Assembly: GCA_900547955.1 (NCBI GenBank)
Contig: URIR01000003.1
Coordinates: forward strand, 32,140-96,139
Reading direction: 5' to 3'
Origin: an uncultured Eubacteriales bacterium
Lineage (GTDB): Bacteria > Bacillota > Clostridia > Christensenellales > QALW01
DNA length: 64,000 nt
How positions within the stretch are numbered: the first letter of the stretch is position 1; each line of letters begins with the position of its first letter. The position numbers and the translations under genes are program-made. The notes beneath the pieces were generated by a model. The model saw only the letters and a list, made by a program, of their open reading frames with translations, did not search any database and was not told the DNA's origin. Positions 1 to 8,407 of the stretch are shown one piece after another.

Positions 1-814
1 GGATGAGCCAGGCAGAGTTAGGCGAGCGGGCCGGGCTGGGGACTGCGCTTAGGCGCAGGGCTTAAACGGCTCATACTTAGGCGGCCGCGCTTCTTCGCAT
101 GGCGGAAAAGCGTATGGCGCGCTGCTCGGGATTTTGCCTTAACGCGGCTTGGTTTGCCGGTGCGCGGCGGGTCTGAGCTTAAGCTTTGTTTTCGCCGCAG
201 AAGGATAAAGCTGCGTTTTGCGCTCATGCTAGAGCGCCGGGCTGCCGCGGTCAGCGGATATTCTGCGTTAAAGCGCTGCGCTGCGATATGGCAGGCCGAG
301 GCTTTGAGTTAATACCCTTTGACGGCTCCGATGAGGCGAAGCATGGGTTTTGGCTAAAGGGCTTTGTTGACGCCGATACGGCGGGGTTTGCGCTTTGAGC
401 AAAAGGTTTTGCCGGTCACGGCATGGCGAGGCCCTGCGTTTTGAGTTAATACGCAGCGTTTTGCGGCTTTGGCGCCGGCGCGCAGGTGCTGAATGAGCGC
501 GGTTGATATGCGTTGAAGCGCCGGATTTAAGTCGTATTTCGGATTGCAGGCGCTTATACGGGCACTTGTTCTAAGCGTGCCGCAGGGATACGAGCGGTTT
601 AACGAGCTGAGCAAAACCAAGAGCGCCGTTTCGGAATAATGGGCGCTTAAGGCTTGAGCCGGCAGGAGCGGCCGGCTGGGGTAAAAGGCAGGAAAATTCC
701 CCGGAAACAGAAAATCAGGTCCCCCGCGGGCGCGGCTGAGCGGGTATAATTACCCCTTGCCCGCATAGGGATTTTATATATTTTTCTTAAAAAATTTACG
801 GAGGTGGAACCTAA
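1..814. other. Non-coding stretch upstream of rpsM
   Basis: I see no convincing gene here. The short open frames lack recognisable domains and good ribosome binding sites. The sequence is GC-rich and loosely repetitive: TTTGAGTTAATAC occurs at 303 and again at 440, and GCGTTTTG/GCGCTT-like words recur. Many Bacillota have infA and rpmJ just before rpsM; neither is visible. A TATAAT at 745-750 could be a -10 element for the ribosomal transcript, but I find no clear -35 at the right distance. Confidence 0.5.
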
Positions 815-1186
815 ATGGCACGTATTGCCGGAATAGATCTTCCCAGAGAAAAGCGTATAGAAGTGGGAATCAGAAGCATTTATGGCATAGGTCCTGCTCG
901 TTCTAAGGAGATTCTCGCCGCGACAGGGGTTAATCCTGATACGCGCGTGCGCGACCTTACCGACGACGAGGTAAACAGGCTCAGAGACTATATAGACAAG
1001 AATATCAAGGTGGAGGGCGACCTTCGCCGCGAGGTATCTCTTAATATCAAGCGGCTTATTGAGATAGGCTGCTACCGCGGTATTCGTCACCGCAAGGGCC
1101 TGCCCGTGCGCGGACAGAGCACCAAGCAGAACGCGCGCACCCGCAAAGGTCCCAAGAAGATTGTTGCGGGCAAGAAGAAAAAGTAA
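815..1186 (+). CDS. rpsM: 30S ribosomal protein S13
   Basis: This 123-residue protein matches S13 over its full length, from the N-terminal ARIAGIDLPREKR segment through the helix-two-turn-helix region to the lysine-rich tail (GPKKIVAGKKKK) that contacts tRNA and 16S rRNA. S13 sits in the head of the small subunit and bridges to the 50S subunit. The start is fixed by a GGAGGTGG ribosome binding site at 800-807. It is the first gene of the rpsM-rpsK-rpsD-rpoA-rplQ cluster and lies 16 bp before rpsK, so the genes are very likely cotranscribed. Its usual upstream partners infA and rpmJ are missing from this window. Confidence 0.98.
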   Translation: MARIAGIDLPREKRIEVGIRSIYGIGPARSKEILAATGVNPDTRVRDLTDDEVNRLRDYIDKNIKVEGDLRREVSLNIKRLIEIGCYRGIRHRKGLPVRGQSTKQNARTRKGPKKIVAGKKKK

Positions 1187-1202
1187 GGGGAGGTTTGAAT
1201 AA

Positions 1203-1604
1203 ATGGCAAAGCCTACTAATATTAAGAGAGGCGTGCGCCGCCGCGTTGAAAAAAAGAATATCGAGCGGGGTGCGGCTCATATCTGCTCGTCCTTTAATAA
1301 TACTATAGTAACTATAACTGATACTGCCGGAAACGCCATAAGCTGGGCGAGCGCAGGAGGCCTGGGCTTCCGCGGCTCCAAGAAGAGCACTCCCTTCGCT
1401 GCGCAGATGGCGTCCGAGACGGCTGCTAAAGCGGCTATGGAGCATGGGCTCAGAACAGTAGAGGTATATGTTAAGGGCCCCGGTTCGGGACGCGAGGCCG
1501 CAATAAGAGCGCTGCAGGCTGCAGGACTGGAAATCAGCATGATTAAGGATGTCACACCCATCCCCCATAACGGCTGCCGTCCTCCCAAGCGCAGAAGAGT
1601 ATAA
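1203..1604 (+). CDS. rpsK: 30S ribosomal protein S11
   Basis: This 133-residue protein is a full-length S11, a component of the small-subunit platform near the Shine-Dalgarno/anti-Shine-Dalgarno helix. Recognisable segments are SSFNNTIVTITD near residue 30, GFRGSKKSTPFAAQ in the middle and the conserved C-terminal PIPHNGCRPPKRRRV. The GGGGAGG ribosome binding site lies about 8 bp before the ATG. It sits between rpsM and rpsD with short spacers, as in most Bacillota. Confidence 0.98.
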   Translation: MAKPTNIKRGVRRRVEKKNIERGAAHICSSFNNTIVTITDTAGNAISWASAGGLGFRGSKKSTPFAAQMASETAAKAAMEHGLRTVEVYVKGPGSGREAAIRALQAAGLEISMIKDVTPIPHNGCRPPKRRRV

Positions 1605-1624
1605 AGGATAGGAGGATATTAAAT

Positions 1625-2251
1625 ATGGCTAGATATACAGACGCTGTCTGCCGTCAGTGCCGCAGAGAAAATCAAAAGCTGTTTCTGAAGGGCAGCCGCT
1701 GCTATAGTGAAAAATGCCCCGTTACAAAGCGCGGGACCATACCCGGCCAGCACGGCGCGGGCCGCCGCGGCAAGGTAGGAGAATACGGCCTCCAGCTCCG
1801 TGAGAAGCAGAAGGCTAAGAGAACCTACGGGGTGCTGGAGAGGCAGTTCCGCAAATATTTTGAGATGGCCGAGCACACCAAGGGAGTTACGGGTGAAAAT
1901 ATGCTGGCGCTGCTTGAATGCAGGTTGGATAACGTAGTTTATCGTCTGGGCTTCGGCGTATCCCGTCCTCAGGCCCGCCAGGTGGTCAATCACGGCCACA
2001 TTTTGGTGAACGGCAAGCGTGTGGACATTCCCTCCTATATAGTTAAGGCGGGAGACGTTATAAGCATATGTCCCAAGAGCGCCGAAAAGGAGCAGTTTAA
2101 GGTGCTGCGTGAGGGTACGGGCAGGCTTATCCCTCAATGGCTGAGCCTGGACAGCGCCAATCTTACCGGTACGGTGGTCAGCATACCCAAGCGCGAGGAG
2201 ATAGACCTCCAGATTGCCGAACACCTTATTGTCGAGCTGTACTCTAAATAA
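1625..2251 (+). CDS. rpsD: 30S ribosomal protein S4 (cysteine-containing form)
   Basis: This 208-residue protein is S4, which nucleates 16S rRNA assembly and in many bacteria represses its own operon. The N-terminal segment carries C9-x2-C12 and C26-x4-C31, the spacing of the zinc-binding S4 variant; many bacteria have a paralog without these cysteines. The S4 RNA-binding domain spans roughly residues 98-160 (RLDNVVYRLGFGVSRPQARQ). An AGGAGG site lies 8 bp before the ATG. In Bacillus rpsD is unlinked, whereas clostridia often keep it here between rpsK and rpoA, which supports a clostridial assignment. Confidence 0.98.
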   Translation: MARYTDAVCRQCRRENQKLFLKGSRCYSEKCPVTKRGTIPGQHGAGRRGKVGEYGLQLREKQKAKRTYGVLERQFRKYFEMAEHTKGVTGENMLALLECRLDNVVYRLGFGVSRPQARQVVNHGHILVNGKRVDIPSYIVKAGDVISICPKSAEKEQFKVLREGTGRLIPQWLSLDSANLTGTVVSIPKREEIDLQIAEHLIVELYSK

Positions 2252-2295
2252 TGAGGCATTGCCCTCATCGACCATAAAGGAGGGTTCCGTAAAAA

Positions 2296-3243
2296 ATGAT
2301 AGAAATAGAAAAGCCCATGATAGAATGCAGACAGCTCAGCCCGGACAACCGCTATGCGCAGATTGTAGTAGAGCCCCTGCAGAGAGGCTTTGGCAATACC
2401 ATAGGCAACTCTCTTCGCCGTATTTTGCTGTCCTCTCTGCCCGGCGTTGCCGTAACCAGCGTGCGGATAGACGGAGTGCTGCATGAATTTTCCACGATAG
2501 AAGGCGTTTCGGAGGACGTTACCGAAATAGTGCTCAATATCAAGGGGATTTCAGCGAAAATGCATTCGGATACGCCTGTGACGGCCAGCATACGCGCAAA
2601 AGGGCCCTGCGAGGTTACCGCCGGAAGCATAACGGGGGATTCCAGCCTTGAGATTATCAATACCGACCATCATATCGCCACGCTGAGCGAAGGGGCGACT
2701 CTCAATATGGATTTGGTCTTTGCCAAGGGCATAGGCTATGTGGGAGCGGATAAGAACAAGACGGAGGATATGACCATAGATACCATAGCGGTGGATTCCA
2801 TATATACTCCTATAACCAAGGTGAATTATTCTGTGGAGCCCGCGCGCGTGGGCCGCAGCTCTGATTACGACAGGCTGGTTCTGGACGTTTGGACTAACGG
2901 CTCCATTAATCCTAAAGAGGCGGTCAGCCTGGCTGCCAAGATATTGAACGATTATCTGGCGCTGTTTATCAATCTGGTAGACAACGTAGGCGGCCTGGAG
3001 ATGATGGTGGAAAAGGAAGAGGAGAAGAAAACCAAGGTTCTGGAAATGACCATAGACGAGCTGGATTTATCCGTGCGTTCCTATAACTGCCTTAAGCGCG
3101 CCGGTATAAACACCGTAGACGAGCTTATACAGCGGGACGAGGTGGATATGATGAAGGTGCGCAACCTGGGCAGAAAGTCCCTTGAAGAGGTGCGCCAGAG
3201 GCTTGCTTCCTTAGGCCTGTCCCTGAAAAAAGGCGACGAATAA
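2296..3243 (+). CDS. rpoA: DNA-directed RNA polymerase alpha subunit
   Basis: This 315-residue protein is the alpha subunit of RNA polymerase. The N-terminal assembly domain covers about residues 1-230 (GFGNTIGNSLRRILLSSLPG is the dimerisation signature). A charged linker follows (VEKEEEKKTK). The C-terminal domain at about 250-312 binds UP elements and activators (LDLSVRSYNCLKRAGI and VRNLGRKSLEEV helices). Length is normal for the family. An AAGGAGGG site precedes the ATG. It lies 44 bp after rpsD and 84 bp before rplQ. Confidence 0.98.
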   Translation: MIEIEKPMIECRQLSPDNRYAQIVVEPLQRGFGNTIGNSLRRILLSSLPGVAVTSVRIDGVLHEFSTIEGVSEDVTEIVLNIKGISAKMHSDTPVTASIRAKGPCEVTAGSITGDSSLEIINTDHHIATLSEGATLNMDLVFAKGIGYVGADKNKTEDMTIDTIAVDSIYTPITKVNYSVEPARVGRSSDYDRLVLDVWTNGSINPKEAVSLAAKILNDYLALFINLVDNVGGLEMMVEKEEEKKTKVLEMTIDELDLSVRSYNCLKRAGINTVDELIQRDEVDMMKVRNLGRKSLEEVRQRLASLGLSLKKGDE

Positions 3244-3250
3244 TAGAAAC

Positions 3251-3286
3251 GGGCTCGCCGTCTTGCCGGCACAAGGCGGCAGCGAG
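3251..3286 (+). promoter_or_regulatory. Hairpin between rpoA and rplQ
   Basis: The rpoA-rplQ spacer can fold into a long stem closed by GCTCGC at 3251 and GCGAGC at 3281, with CTTG/CAAG pairing further in. No T-tract follows, so it is not a standard intrinsic terminator. It may be an RNA processing or stabilising structure. A role in tuning rplQ expression is inference only. Confidence 0.4.
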
Positions 3287-3327
3287 CATTATGAATATGC
3301 AATTATGCCGGAGAAAAGGAGCAGAAA

Positions 3328-3840
3328 ATGCCTGGTAACAGAAAGCTTAACCGTCCCAGCGACCAGAGGAACGCAGTACTTCGCGGACTGTGTACCGCTC
3401 TTATCGCTAATGGACGCATAGAGACCACCGAGGCCCGCGCCAAGGAGGTTCGTAAAATAACCGAGAAGCTGATAACCCTTGCTATGCGCGATTATGCCGG
3501 CGAGGTAGAAGTGACTAAGCAGGTGCGCAACGAGAAGAAGCAGCTTGTGGACGAGACCTTTAAGACGGATACGCCTGCCAAGCTGCATGCCCGCCGTCAG
3601 CTTATGGCATATCTTTATAATGTGCCAGAAAAGAGGATGGAAGGGGAGAGCAAGCTGCTTTACAAGCAGAGGCTCAAGGAAGTCAATAATCCCGTTGTGG
3701 AGAAGCTTTTCCGTGAGCTGGCGCCTAAATATGCGCAGCGCAAGGAAGAGAAGGGCACGGGCGGCGGTTATACCCGCATAATTAAAAAAGGTCCTCGCCG
3801 CGGCGACGCGGCCGAGATGGTCATTCTCGAGCTTATTTAA
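3328..3840 (+). CDS. rplQ: 50S ribosomal protein L17, long form
   Basis: The protein begins PGNRKLNRPSDQRNAVLR, the L17 signature, and ends with the family's RxGDAAEMVILEL motif. L17 sits near the exit tunnel of the large subunit. At 170 residues it is much longer than the usual 115-130. The extra length is in the middle (about residues 70-130), where charged segments such as PEKRMEGESKLLYKQRLKEV and QRKEEKGTGGGYTR are inserted around the canonical core. Long L17 forms are known in some Clostridia. The AAAAGGAG site lies just before the ATG. It is the last gene of the cluster. Confidence 0.96.
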   Translation: MPGNRKLNRPSDQRNAVLRGLCTALIANGRIETTEARAKEVRKITEKLITLAMRDYAGEVEVTKQVRNEKKQLVDETFKTDTPAKLHARRQLMAYLYNVPEKRMEGESKLLYKQRLKEVNNPVVEKLFRELAPKYAQRKEEKGTGGGYTRIIKKGPRRGDAAEMVILELI

Positions 3841-3878
3841 GTAGTAAATAATTATACGCTGTTTCCCGGGCATCTGCT

Positions 3879-4080
3879 TTTAGGAGCGCCTAAGCAGTTA
3901 AAGGGCCAGGGGGGCGGCGCGCCGCCCGGCCGAGCCAAAGGCTCGGCCGGGCCAGGCGGCCCGCATAATCCGGGGGCTTTTAGCCCCCGGATTATGCGGG
4001 CCGCCTGCTTTTGGCGCCCGTAAGGGCGCCAAAAGGGCGCGCCGCCCCCCTGGCCCTTTAACTGCTTAGGCGCTCCTAAA
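3879..4080. repeat. Perfect three-armed cloverleaf palindrome
   Basis: These 202 bp form one composite inverted repeat. A perfect 45-bp outer stem pairs 3879-3923 with 4036-4080. It encloses three perfect hairpins directly abutting one another: 3924-3952 (13-bp stem, AAA loop), 3953-4007 (about 25-bp stem) and 4008-4035 (12-bp stem, GTAA loop). No base between the arms is unpaired. It lies just after rplQ and could terminate transcription, but a terminator needs only one hairpin and a T-tract, which is absent. The perfection of every arm suggests recent origin or active maintenance. Confidence 0.93.
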
Positions 4081-4099
4081 TTTATTTATCAGAATTTAT

Positions 4100-4399
4100 C
4101 TATACCCAAAAGAAGCCGGACTGCATGCTGCAGATCTGGCTTTTTCCTGTATTGGGATATAATTTGCGCTTCCTCTTTTGAAAGCTCTGTCTCCAAAAAC
4201 GCGTTCCCATATCAGGACGAATATCCAGCAGTTCATTTGGATTCACTTTAAGAACGTTGCAGATAGAAGCGAGAATGTCTACGTCGGGGCGGTTAAGGCC
4301 CTGCTCCCAGTTGGATACGCGCGCATTGCTCACACTAATAAGCTTGGCAAATTTGATACCGTTGCGTATAAAGCGGGCATATTTCCGGCGGTATTTAAA
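4100..4399 (-). pseudogene. XRE-family helix-turn-helix regulator fragment
   Basis: On the minus strand, the segment reading FAKLISVSNARVSNWEQGLN followed by RPDVDILASICNVLKVNPNE is clearly the second half of an XRE (Cro/CI) DNA-binding domain, with the recognition helix and the usual LxVNPNELLDI ending. The first HTH helix is missing. Upstream the frame runs into sequence that is antisense to a different XRE fragment on the plus strand, so the gene is cut near 4390. The C-terminal tail of about 30 residues matches nothing I recognise. I read it as a truncated remnant. Confidence 0.6.
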
Positions 4400-4485
4400 A
4401 AATGCTTGATGGCCGGCGCACGATATATTCGGAGCAGTATAAGGCAATTTGCCAGGCGCTGGGGGTGGGGCTGAAACATTTTTAA
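4390..4485 (+). pseudogene. C-terminal remnant of a second XRE-type regulator
   Basis: Reading the plus strand from 4402 gives LDGRRTIYSEQYKAICQALG followed by VGLKHF and a stop. This looks like the last two helices of an XRE domain (typically GxRxPSxEQLxxIAxALGVxLxxLF). It is only about 27 codons long and has no N-terminal part. It points away from the minus-strand XRE remnant next to it, and both are cut at about the same place, as if a deletion or inversion joined two regulator genes. Confidence 0.45.
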
Positions 4486-4541
4486 ATATTAAATTGGCAT
4501 AGCCGGCTTCAAAAAGCAAGCAAACGGATAAAGAATTTCTT

Positions 4542-5933
4542 GATGAGGATTACAGAGCCAGGGCGACCTTGTCTCTGCCCGCAGCCAAGGAGAAACTGGC
4601 GAGCGACATAATGTTTGTATATCCACAAGCGCGGATGTAGAGGAGGTGATGGTTGAAATGCTTTTTAATCTTAAGGCGCACGCTGAAAATTCGCAGGCCA
4701 GCGTTAAGGTCGGCGTCGTTATATTTAATAAGCAGGCTAACGTAACCTGTGTCCTTACCGATATTCAGACGGGCTATGAGGATATTTTAGAGGGCATCAG
4801 GACGGATATAAGCAGCGGCACCAATACTCATGCCGGTATCTTAGCGGGCAAAAAAATGCTGGATGAGGATTGCGCGGTGCCGGCCAGGCGAAAATATCTG
4901 ATTTTTATAAGCGATGCGATAACATATATATAACGAAGAGCCTGCTGCTATTCCATCGCAGTTTGCGGAAAACGCCGTATTTGCTGGTCCGGACGCATGG
5001 GCTAATAAATATCAGAATAATAATCCTCCAAGCGACTGTAATGAATTTTTGACTTCCGTCGGCGTTCAGATTGAGGCGGATGGAGATACCTTTGAAGCAA
5101 ACTACGGAGCAAAGGAGCCGTTTATCCCCTATTCAGAACGCAGCGGGCATGCTATGACGGTAGCTAAGGCGCTGTATAATACGGCCATGGCTTATAAAAG
5201 CGCCCAGGATGCGGGATATACCTGCTATGCCATAACAGCTTCCGCGTCGGCAGCCGCCTCCGAGCAATATTCATGGGGCCCTTCCTTTATGAATTATCTG
5301 GCTCAGGGAGAGAAGGTATCCTTTGACGGAATATACAATGAGGCAATATATCTTTTGGATGCGGGCAGCAGGGTTATTGACGTAATAGGCAGCGGGTAAG
5401 GCCAGTATAGGGACGGAGAGCTTATTGATAAGGGATATAATTTTGTAAACAGTCCGGAGACGCTGGAATTGAAGGTAGGGGAAGATAAATACGCGCTGAC
5501 CCGGCTGGAGAATAAGGTATATGCCTTTGGAGAGGAGAACGGACAAAATCAATATCCCTTCATACTGCGTTATTATCCCGAGGGGACTGCCTCAGAGCCG
5601 CGCGAGCATTTAGTTTGGGAAATTAACGCGCCGGTGGATATAACCAGACGGGCGAGCCTTACATATACTGTGGAGCTTGCCGACCCGCAGTCTGAGGCAG
5701 GGCTGTACACGCAGCTTTATACCAATGAGGAGGCAATTATATATCCTGTGGATACATGCGGCAGCGAAGGCGAGGGAGAATATTTTGAAAGACTTGCGGC
5801 AGCTTACAGAATTTTGCCTATGGAGGAGGAGCACCCGACGGGAGACGCCGGAGTTCTTCTGCTATGCTGCATATTGGGCGTATGCGTCTCAGCCGTAATT
5901 TTGCTTAAAGTCTTAAAGGTCAGAAACGAATAG
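4542..5933 (+). pseudogene. Frameshifted von Willebrand A-domain surface protein
   Basis: Three frames must be joined to read this gene. About 4542-4624 gives LPAAKEKLASDIMFVY, the start of a VWA domain. 4625-4933 gives VGVVIFNKQA, SSGTNTHAGILAGKKML and YLIFISDA, all typical VWA strands. From 4935 to 5933 a third frame continues, interrupted by an in-frame TAA at 5397-5399. The C-terminus has a membrane helix (VLLLCCILGVCVSAVILLKV) and a short basic tail, so the ancestor was a membrane-anchored secreted VWA protein, perhaps a metal-dependent adhesin. At least two frameshifts, one internal stop and no clear 5' end mark it as dead. Confidence 0.8.
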
Positions 5934-6030
5934 AGGCCGGGGAGCAATTAGAAAACATTTAGTGCAGGAAAAACTCCTGGTCAGGGCGGGCCGCACGGCT
6001 ATACTCCTGGATAAAGGCTGACGCTGCCAG

Positions 6031-6072
6031 AATAATGGACCGTCCATAATAGGATGGTCCATTATTTTTTTT
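6031..6072 (+). terminator. Intrinsic terminator after the VWA pseudogene
   Basis: The stem AATAATGGACC at 6031-6041 pairs with GGTCCATTATT at 6056-6066 and is followed by a run of T to 6072. It lies about 100 bp after the pseudogene's last codon and insulates the dnaA region from it. Confidence 0.85.
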
Positions 6073-6099
6073 GCGCCGGCGGAACCGTTCCGAGAGACT

Positions 6100-6567
6100 G
6101 ATGAAATTGTACTGAGCTGGAAAAAGAGAAGAAAAGGGAAGCGGAACGTGAGAAAAATTTGTCTAGTATATGAACAATTATAAGCATACTATATTTGGAT
6201 ATAACCATTTATTCCCTGTAAAAACCTGTGTAAAAAATCGTGAAAAGCAATAAAATTTAAAAAAAATCAGAAAAAAACGCAAAAATCTATTGCTTATCCA
6301 CAGGTTTTTTGGTATCATTTATATTGCCGTCAGCGATTAGAGTAGCGCGGCGGCGATTTATAGTTCGGAGCTTAAAATGCTTTAAAAATATGCAAATCGC
6401 CCTTATATGGGCGTTTTTAGCCATTTAGGCCAATGAATAAATCTAGGGATTGTGCCTTATTTTAATAGGTCATACACCATATAGAGTTATCAACAGCCTG
6501 TGGAAAAGTTTTGGACTATAAATTGTACTTTTTACTCGGTTAATATTTTTCTGGGGGTTGTTGAAGC
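6100..6567. other. Putative chromosomal replication origin (oriC)
   Basis: The 470 bp in front of dnaA hold an exact DnaA box TTATCCACA at 6294-6302. One-mismatch boxes lie at 6487-6495 (TTATCAACA), 6499-6507 (minus strand, TTTTCCACA) and 6227-6235 (minus strand, TTTTACACA). An A-rich tract at about 6236-6290 could serve as the unwinding element. Position and content fit a bacterial oriC. The usual neighbours rpmH/rnpA and dnaN are absent. Cumulative GC-skew over the whole chromosome would confirm or refute it. Confidence 0.65.
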
Positions 6568-7893
6568 ATGCAGGATGCAAGTGAAATCTGGGCAAAGGTA
6601 TCCGCCGTATTAAAAGAGACAAAGGAGATATCCAGCTTGGCCTATACTACCTGGCTTGCGTCTATAAAGCCGGCGCTTTTTCGGAACGACTGCCTATATC
6701 TGGTAGTACCCTCGGCGCTGCACCGAAATCATATTGTAGGAAACAGCAATTATAAAATATATATCAATACTGCGCTTAATATGGTCACGGGCAAGGAATG
6801 CTCTGTTGAGCTGCTGCTGGAGGGAGAAGTCAAGGATGTTATGCAGAGCGCCGTCCAGCCCAATAAATGGCCTATGCTCAACGACAAATATACCTTTGAA
6901 ACCTTTGTTATAGGTCCCAGCAATCAGTTTGCCCAGGCGGCGGCTTTAAGCGTAGCCGAAGCGCCTGCTACGCAGAATAACCCGCTTTTTATATACGGCG
7001 GCGTAGGGCTGGGCAAGACCCATTTAATGCATGCTATAGGCAACTATGTTTTGGAGCAGAATCCGGCTGTGCGCGTTTTATATACCACCTGTGAGAAATA
7101 TACAAACGAATATATAGATTCCATACCTAAGAACCGGGTTGCAGCCTTTAGAGAGCATTACAGGAACAACGTGGATATTCTAATGATAGACGATATCCAG
7201 TTCCTCACCCGCAAGGAGCGTATTCAGGAGGAATTTTTCCATAATATTAACGAATTAGTATCGGCGAACAAGCAGATAATTATAACCAGCGACCGGCCGC
7301 CGCGGGATATAGCCACGCTGGAGGATAGGCTGCGCTCCCGCTTTGAGGGCGGATTGATAGTGGATATAACGCCGCCTGATTTGGAGACAAGAGTTGCTAT
7401 TCTGCGCCTTAAGGCCGAGGCCTTTGGGGCGGTATTGGATAACGAGCTGCTGTTTTACATAGCCGAGCGGGCAAGCGACAACGTGCGCGAATTGGAAGGC
7501 TCTCTTAAGCGGGTTATAGCTTATTCCAGCATAATGGGGCAGGATATAACCTTTGAGCTGGTTTCGGAGGCTTTAAAGGACTATAACGCCGTACAGCAGC
7601 GCACCTTGACCGTGGATAAAATCATGGAGACGGTAGCGGAGTATTACGGCGTGGAGGTAGAGGAATTGGTGGGCAAAAAAAGAGACGCGGCTATAGTTAT
7701 GCCCAGGCATATAGCTATGTATCTCTGCCGTGAGCATACCGACCTGTCTTTTCCCCGCATAGGAGACGAATTTGGGGGCCGGGACCATTCTACCGTTATA
7801 AACGGCATAGGCAAGATACATCAGGCGCTTAAGACGGACCCTAAGGTAAAAACCTATGTGGAGGACATAGAGCGCCGGCTTCAAGGGGTTTAA
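6568..7893 (+). CDS. dnaA: Chromosomal replication initiator protein DnaA
   Basis: This 441-residue protein binds DnaA boxes at oriC, forms an ATP-dependent filament and opens the duplex. Domain I covers about residues 1-85. Domain II is very short. Domain III is the AAA+ ATPase, with Walker A GGVGLGKT at 144-151, Walker B DILMIDDIQFL at 203-213 and sensor/arginine motifs around RLRSRFEGG. Domain IV carries the DNA-binding signature (FGGRDHSTVINGI) near residues 405-425. The ATG follows a G-rich site (GGGGG at 6552). Instead of dnaN, the next things downstream are a cloverleaf palindrome and a MITE. Confidence 0.98.
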   Translation: MQDASEIWAKVSAVLKETKEISSLAYTTWLASIKPALFRNDCLYLVVPSALHRNHIVGNSNYKIYINTALNMVTGKECSVELLLEGEVKDVMQSAVQPNKWPMLNDKYTFETFVIGPSNQFAQAAALSVAEAPATQNNPLFIYGGVGLGKTHLMHAIGNYVLEQNPAVRVLYTTCEKYTNEYIDSIPKNRVAAFREHYRNNVDILMIDDIQFLTRKERIQEEFFHNINELVSANKQIIITSDRPPRDIATLEDRLRSRFEGGLIVDITPPDLETRVAILRLKAEAFGAVLDNELLFYIAERASDNVRELEGSLKRVIAYSSIMGQDITFELVSEALKDYNAVQQRTLTVDKIMETVAEYYGVEVEELVGKKRDAAIVMPRHIAMYLCREHTDLSFPRIGDEFGGRDHSTVINGIGKIHQALKTDPKVKTYVEDIERRLQGV

Positions 7894-7987
7894 AAACTGT
7901 TTCGTGCCGGACGGGCAATAAGGGCTGAGCATAAAGGCGCAGAGGCTAAGGCGTGCAGCACCGCTCAGACGGGGAGAATAAGCTAAA

Positions 7988-8075
7988 CAACCCGGCGGCG
8001 CCGCGGCCTGCGGCCGCGGGCCGGGCCTTTTGGCCCGGCCGGGCAGGCGCAAAGCGCCTGCGCGCCGCCGGGTTG
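7988..8075. repeat. Three-armed cloverleaf palindrome after dnaA
   Basis: The outer stem CAACCCGGCGGCGC (7988-8001) pairs with GCGCCGCCGGGTTG (8062-8075). Inside are three hairpins: 8001-8019 (CCGCGGCC, loop TGC), 8020-8039 (GCCGGGCC, loop TTTT) and 8043-8061 (GCAGGCGC, loop AAA). Only a few bases remain unpaired. The architecture is that of the 3879-4080 element, but the arm sequences differ, so shape rather than sequence is shared. It lies about 95 bp after the dnaA stop codon. Confidence 0.9.
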
Positions 8076-8407
8076 ATGATATTGAAAAACAAGTTAAGCT
8101 GCCGTCCTTTCGGTATGCGTTGATACTGTCTGCCGGCAGTCGTGCGCCCGCACGATAAGGCAAAATATGAGGAATGCCTTCCGTCTATTCGGGCGGAGGG
8201 CAATTTTAAATTTAGGCTTGCAACAATTGTTTTTATCATTTATGGTATGAACATATAAAGATTTTGAAACTCATTTATATCAGACAGGATAATAACTCTG
8301 TTTTTTGCCAGCAGAATATCAGATTAAAAGACGTATTTCACTTTCGGTTTTTGGTGGCAGGGACGCATTTTTTTATGAGTTGAGGAATTAGAATTTAAAA
8401 GGAGGGA
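8076..8407. other. AT-rich leader interrupted by a MITE
   Basis: No gene seen. The stretch becomes AT-rich from about 8210 and ends in AAAAGGAGGGA, a strong Shine-Dalgarno sequence (AGGAGG at about 8400-8405) that has no start codon after it. It appears to be the original leader of the surface-protein gene now starting at 8695, displaced by the element inserted at 8408. Confidence 0.6.

Noticed and set aside
1..814. Missing infA/rpmJ genes upstream of rpsM
   Set aside because: I looked for their short, well-conserved products in all frames and saw none; the open frames here are compositional.
3879..4080. Ordinary Rho-independent terminator of the rpsM-rplQ operon
   Set aside because: There is no T-tract after any arm, and the composite four-way structure far exceeds terminator requirements, though it may still affect transcript ends.
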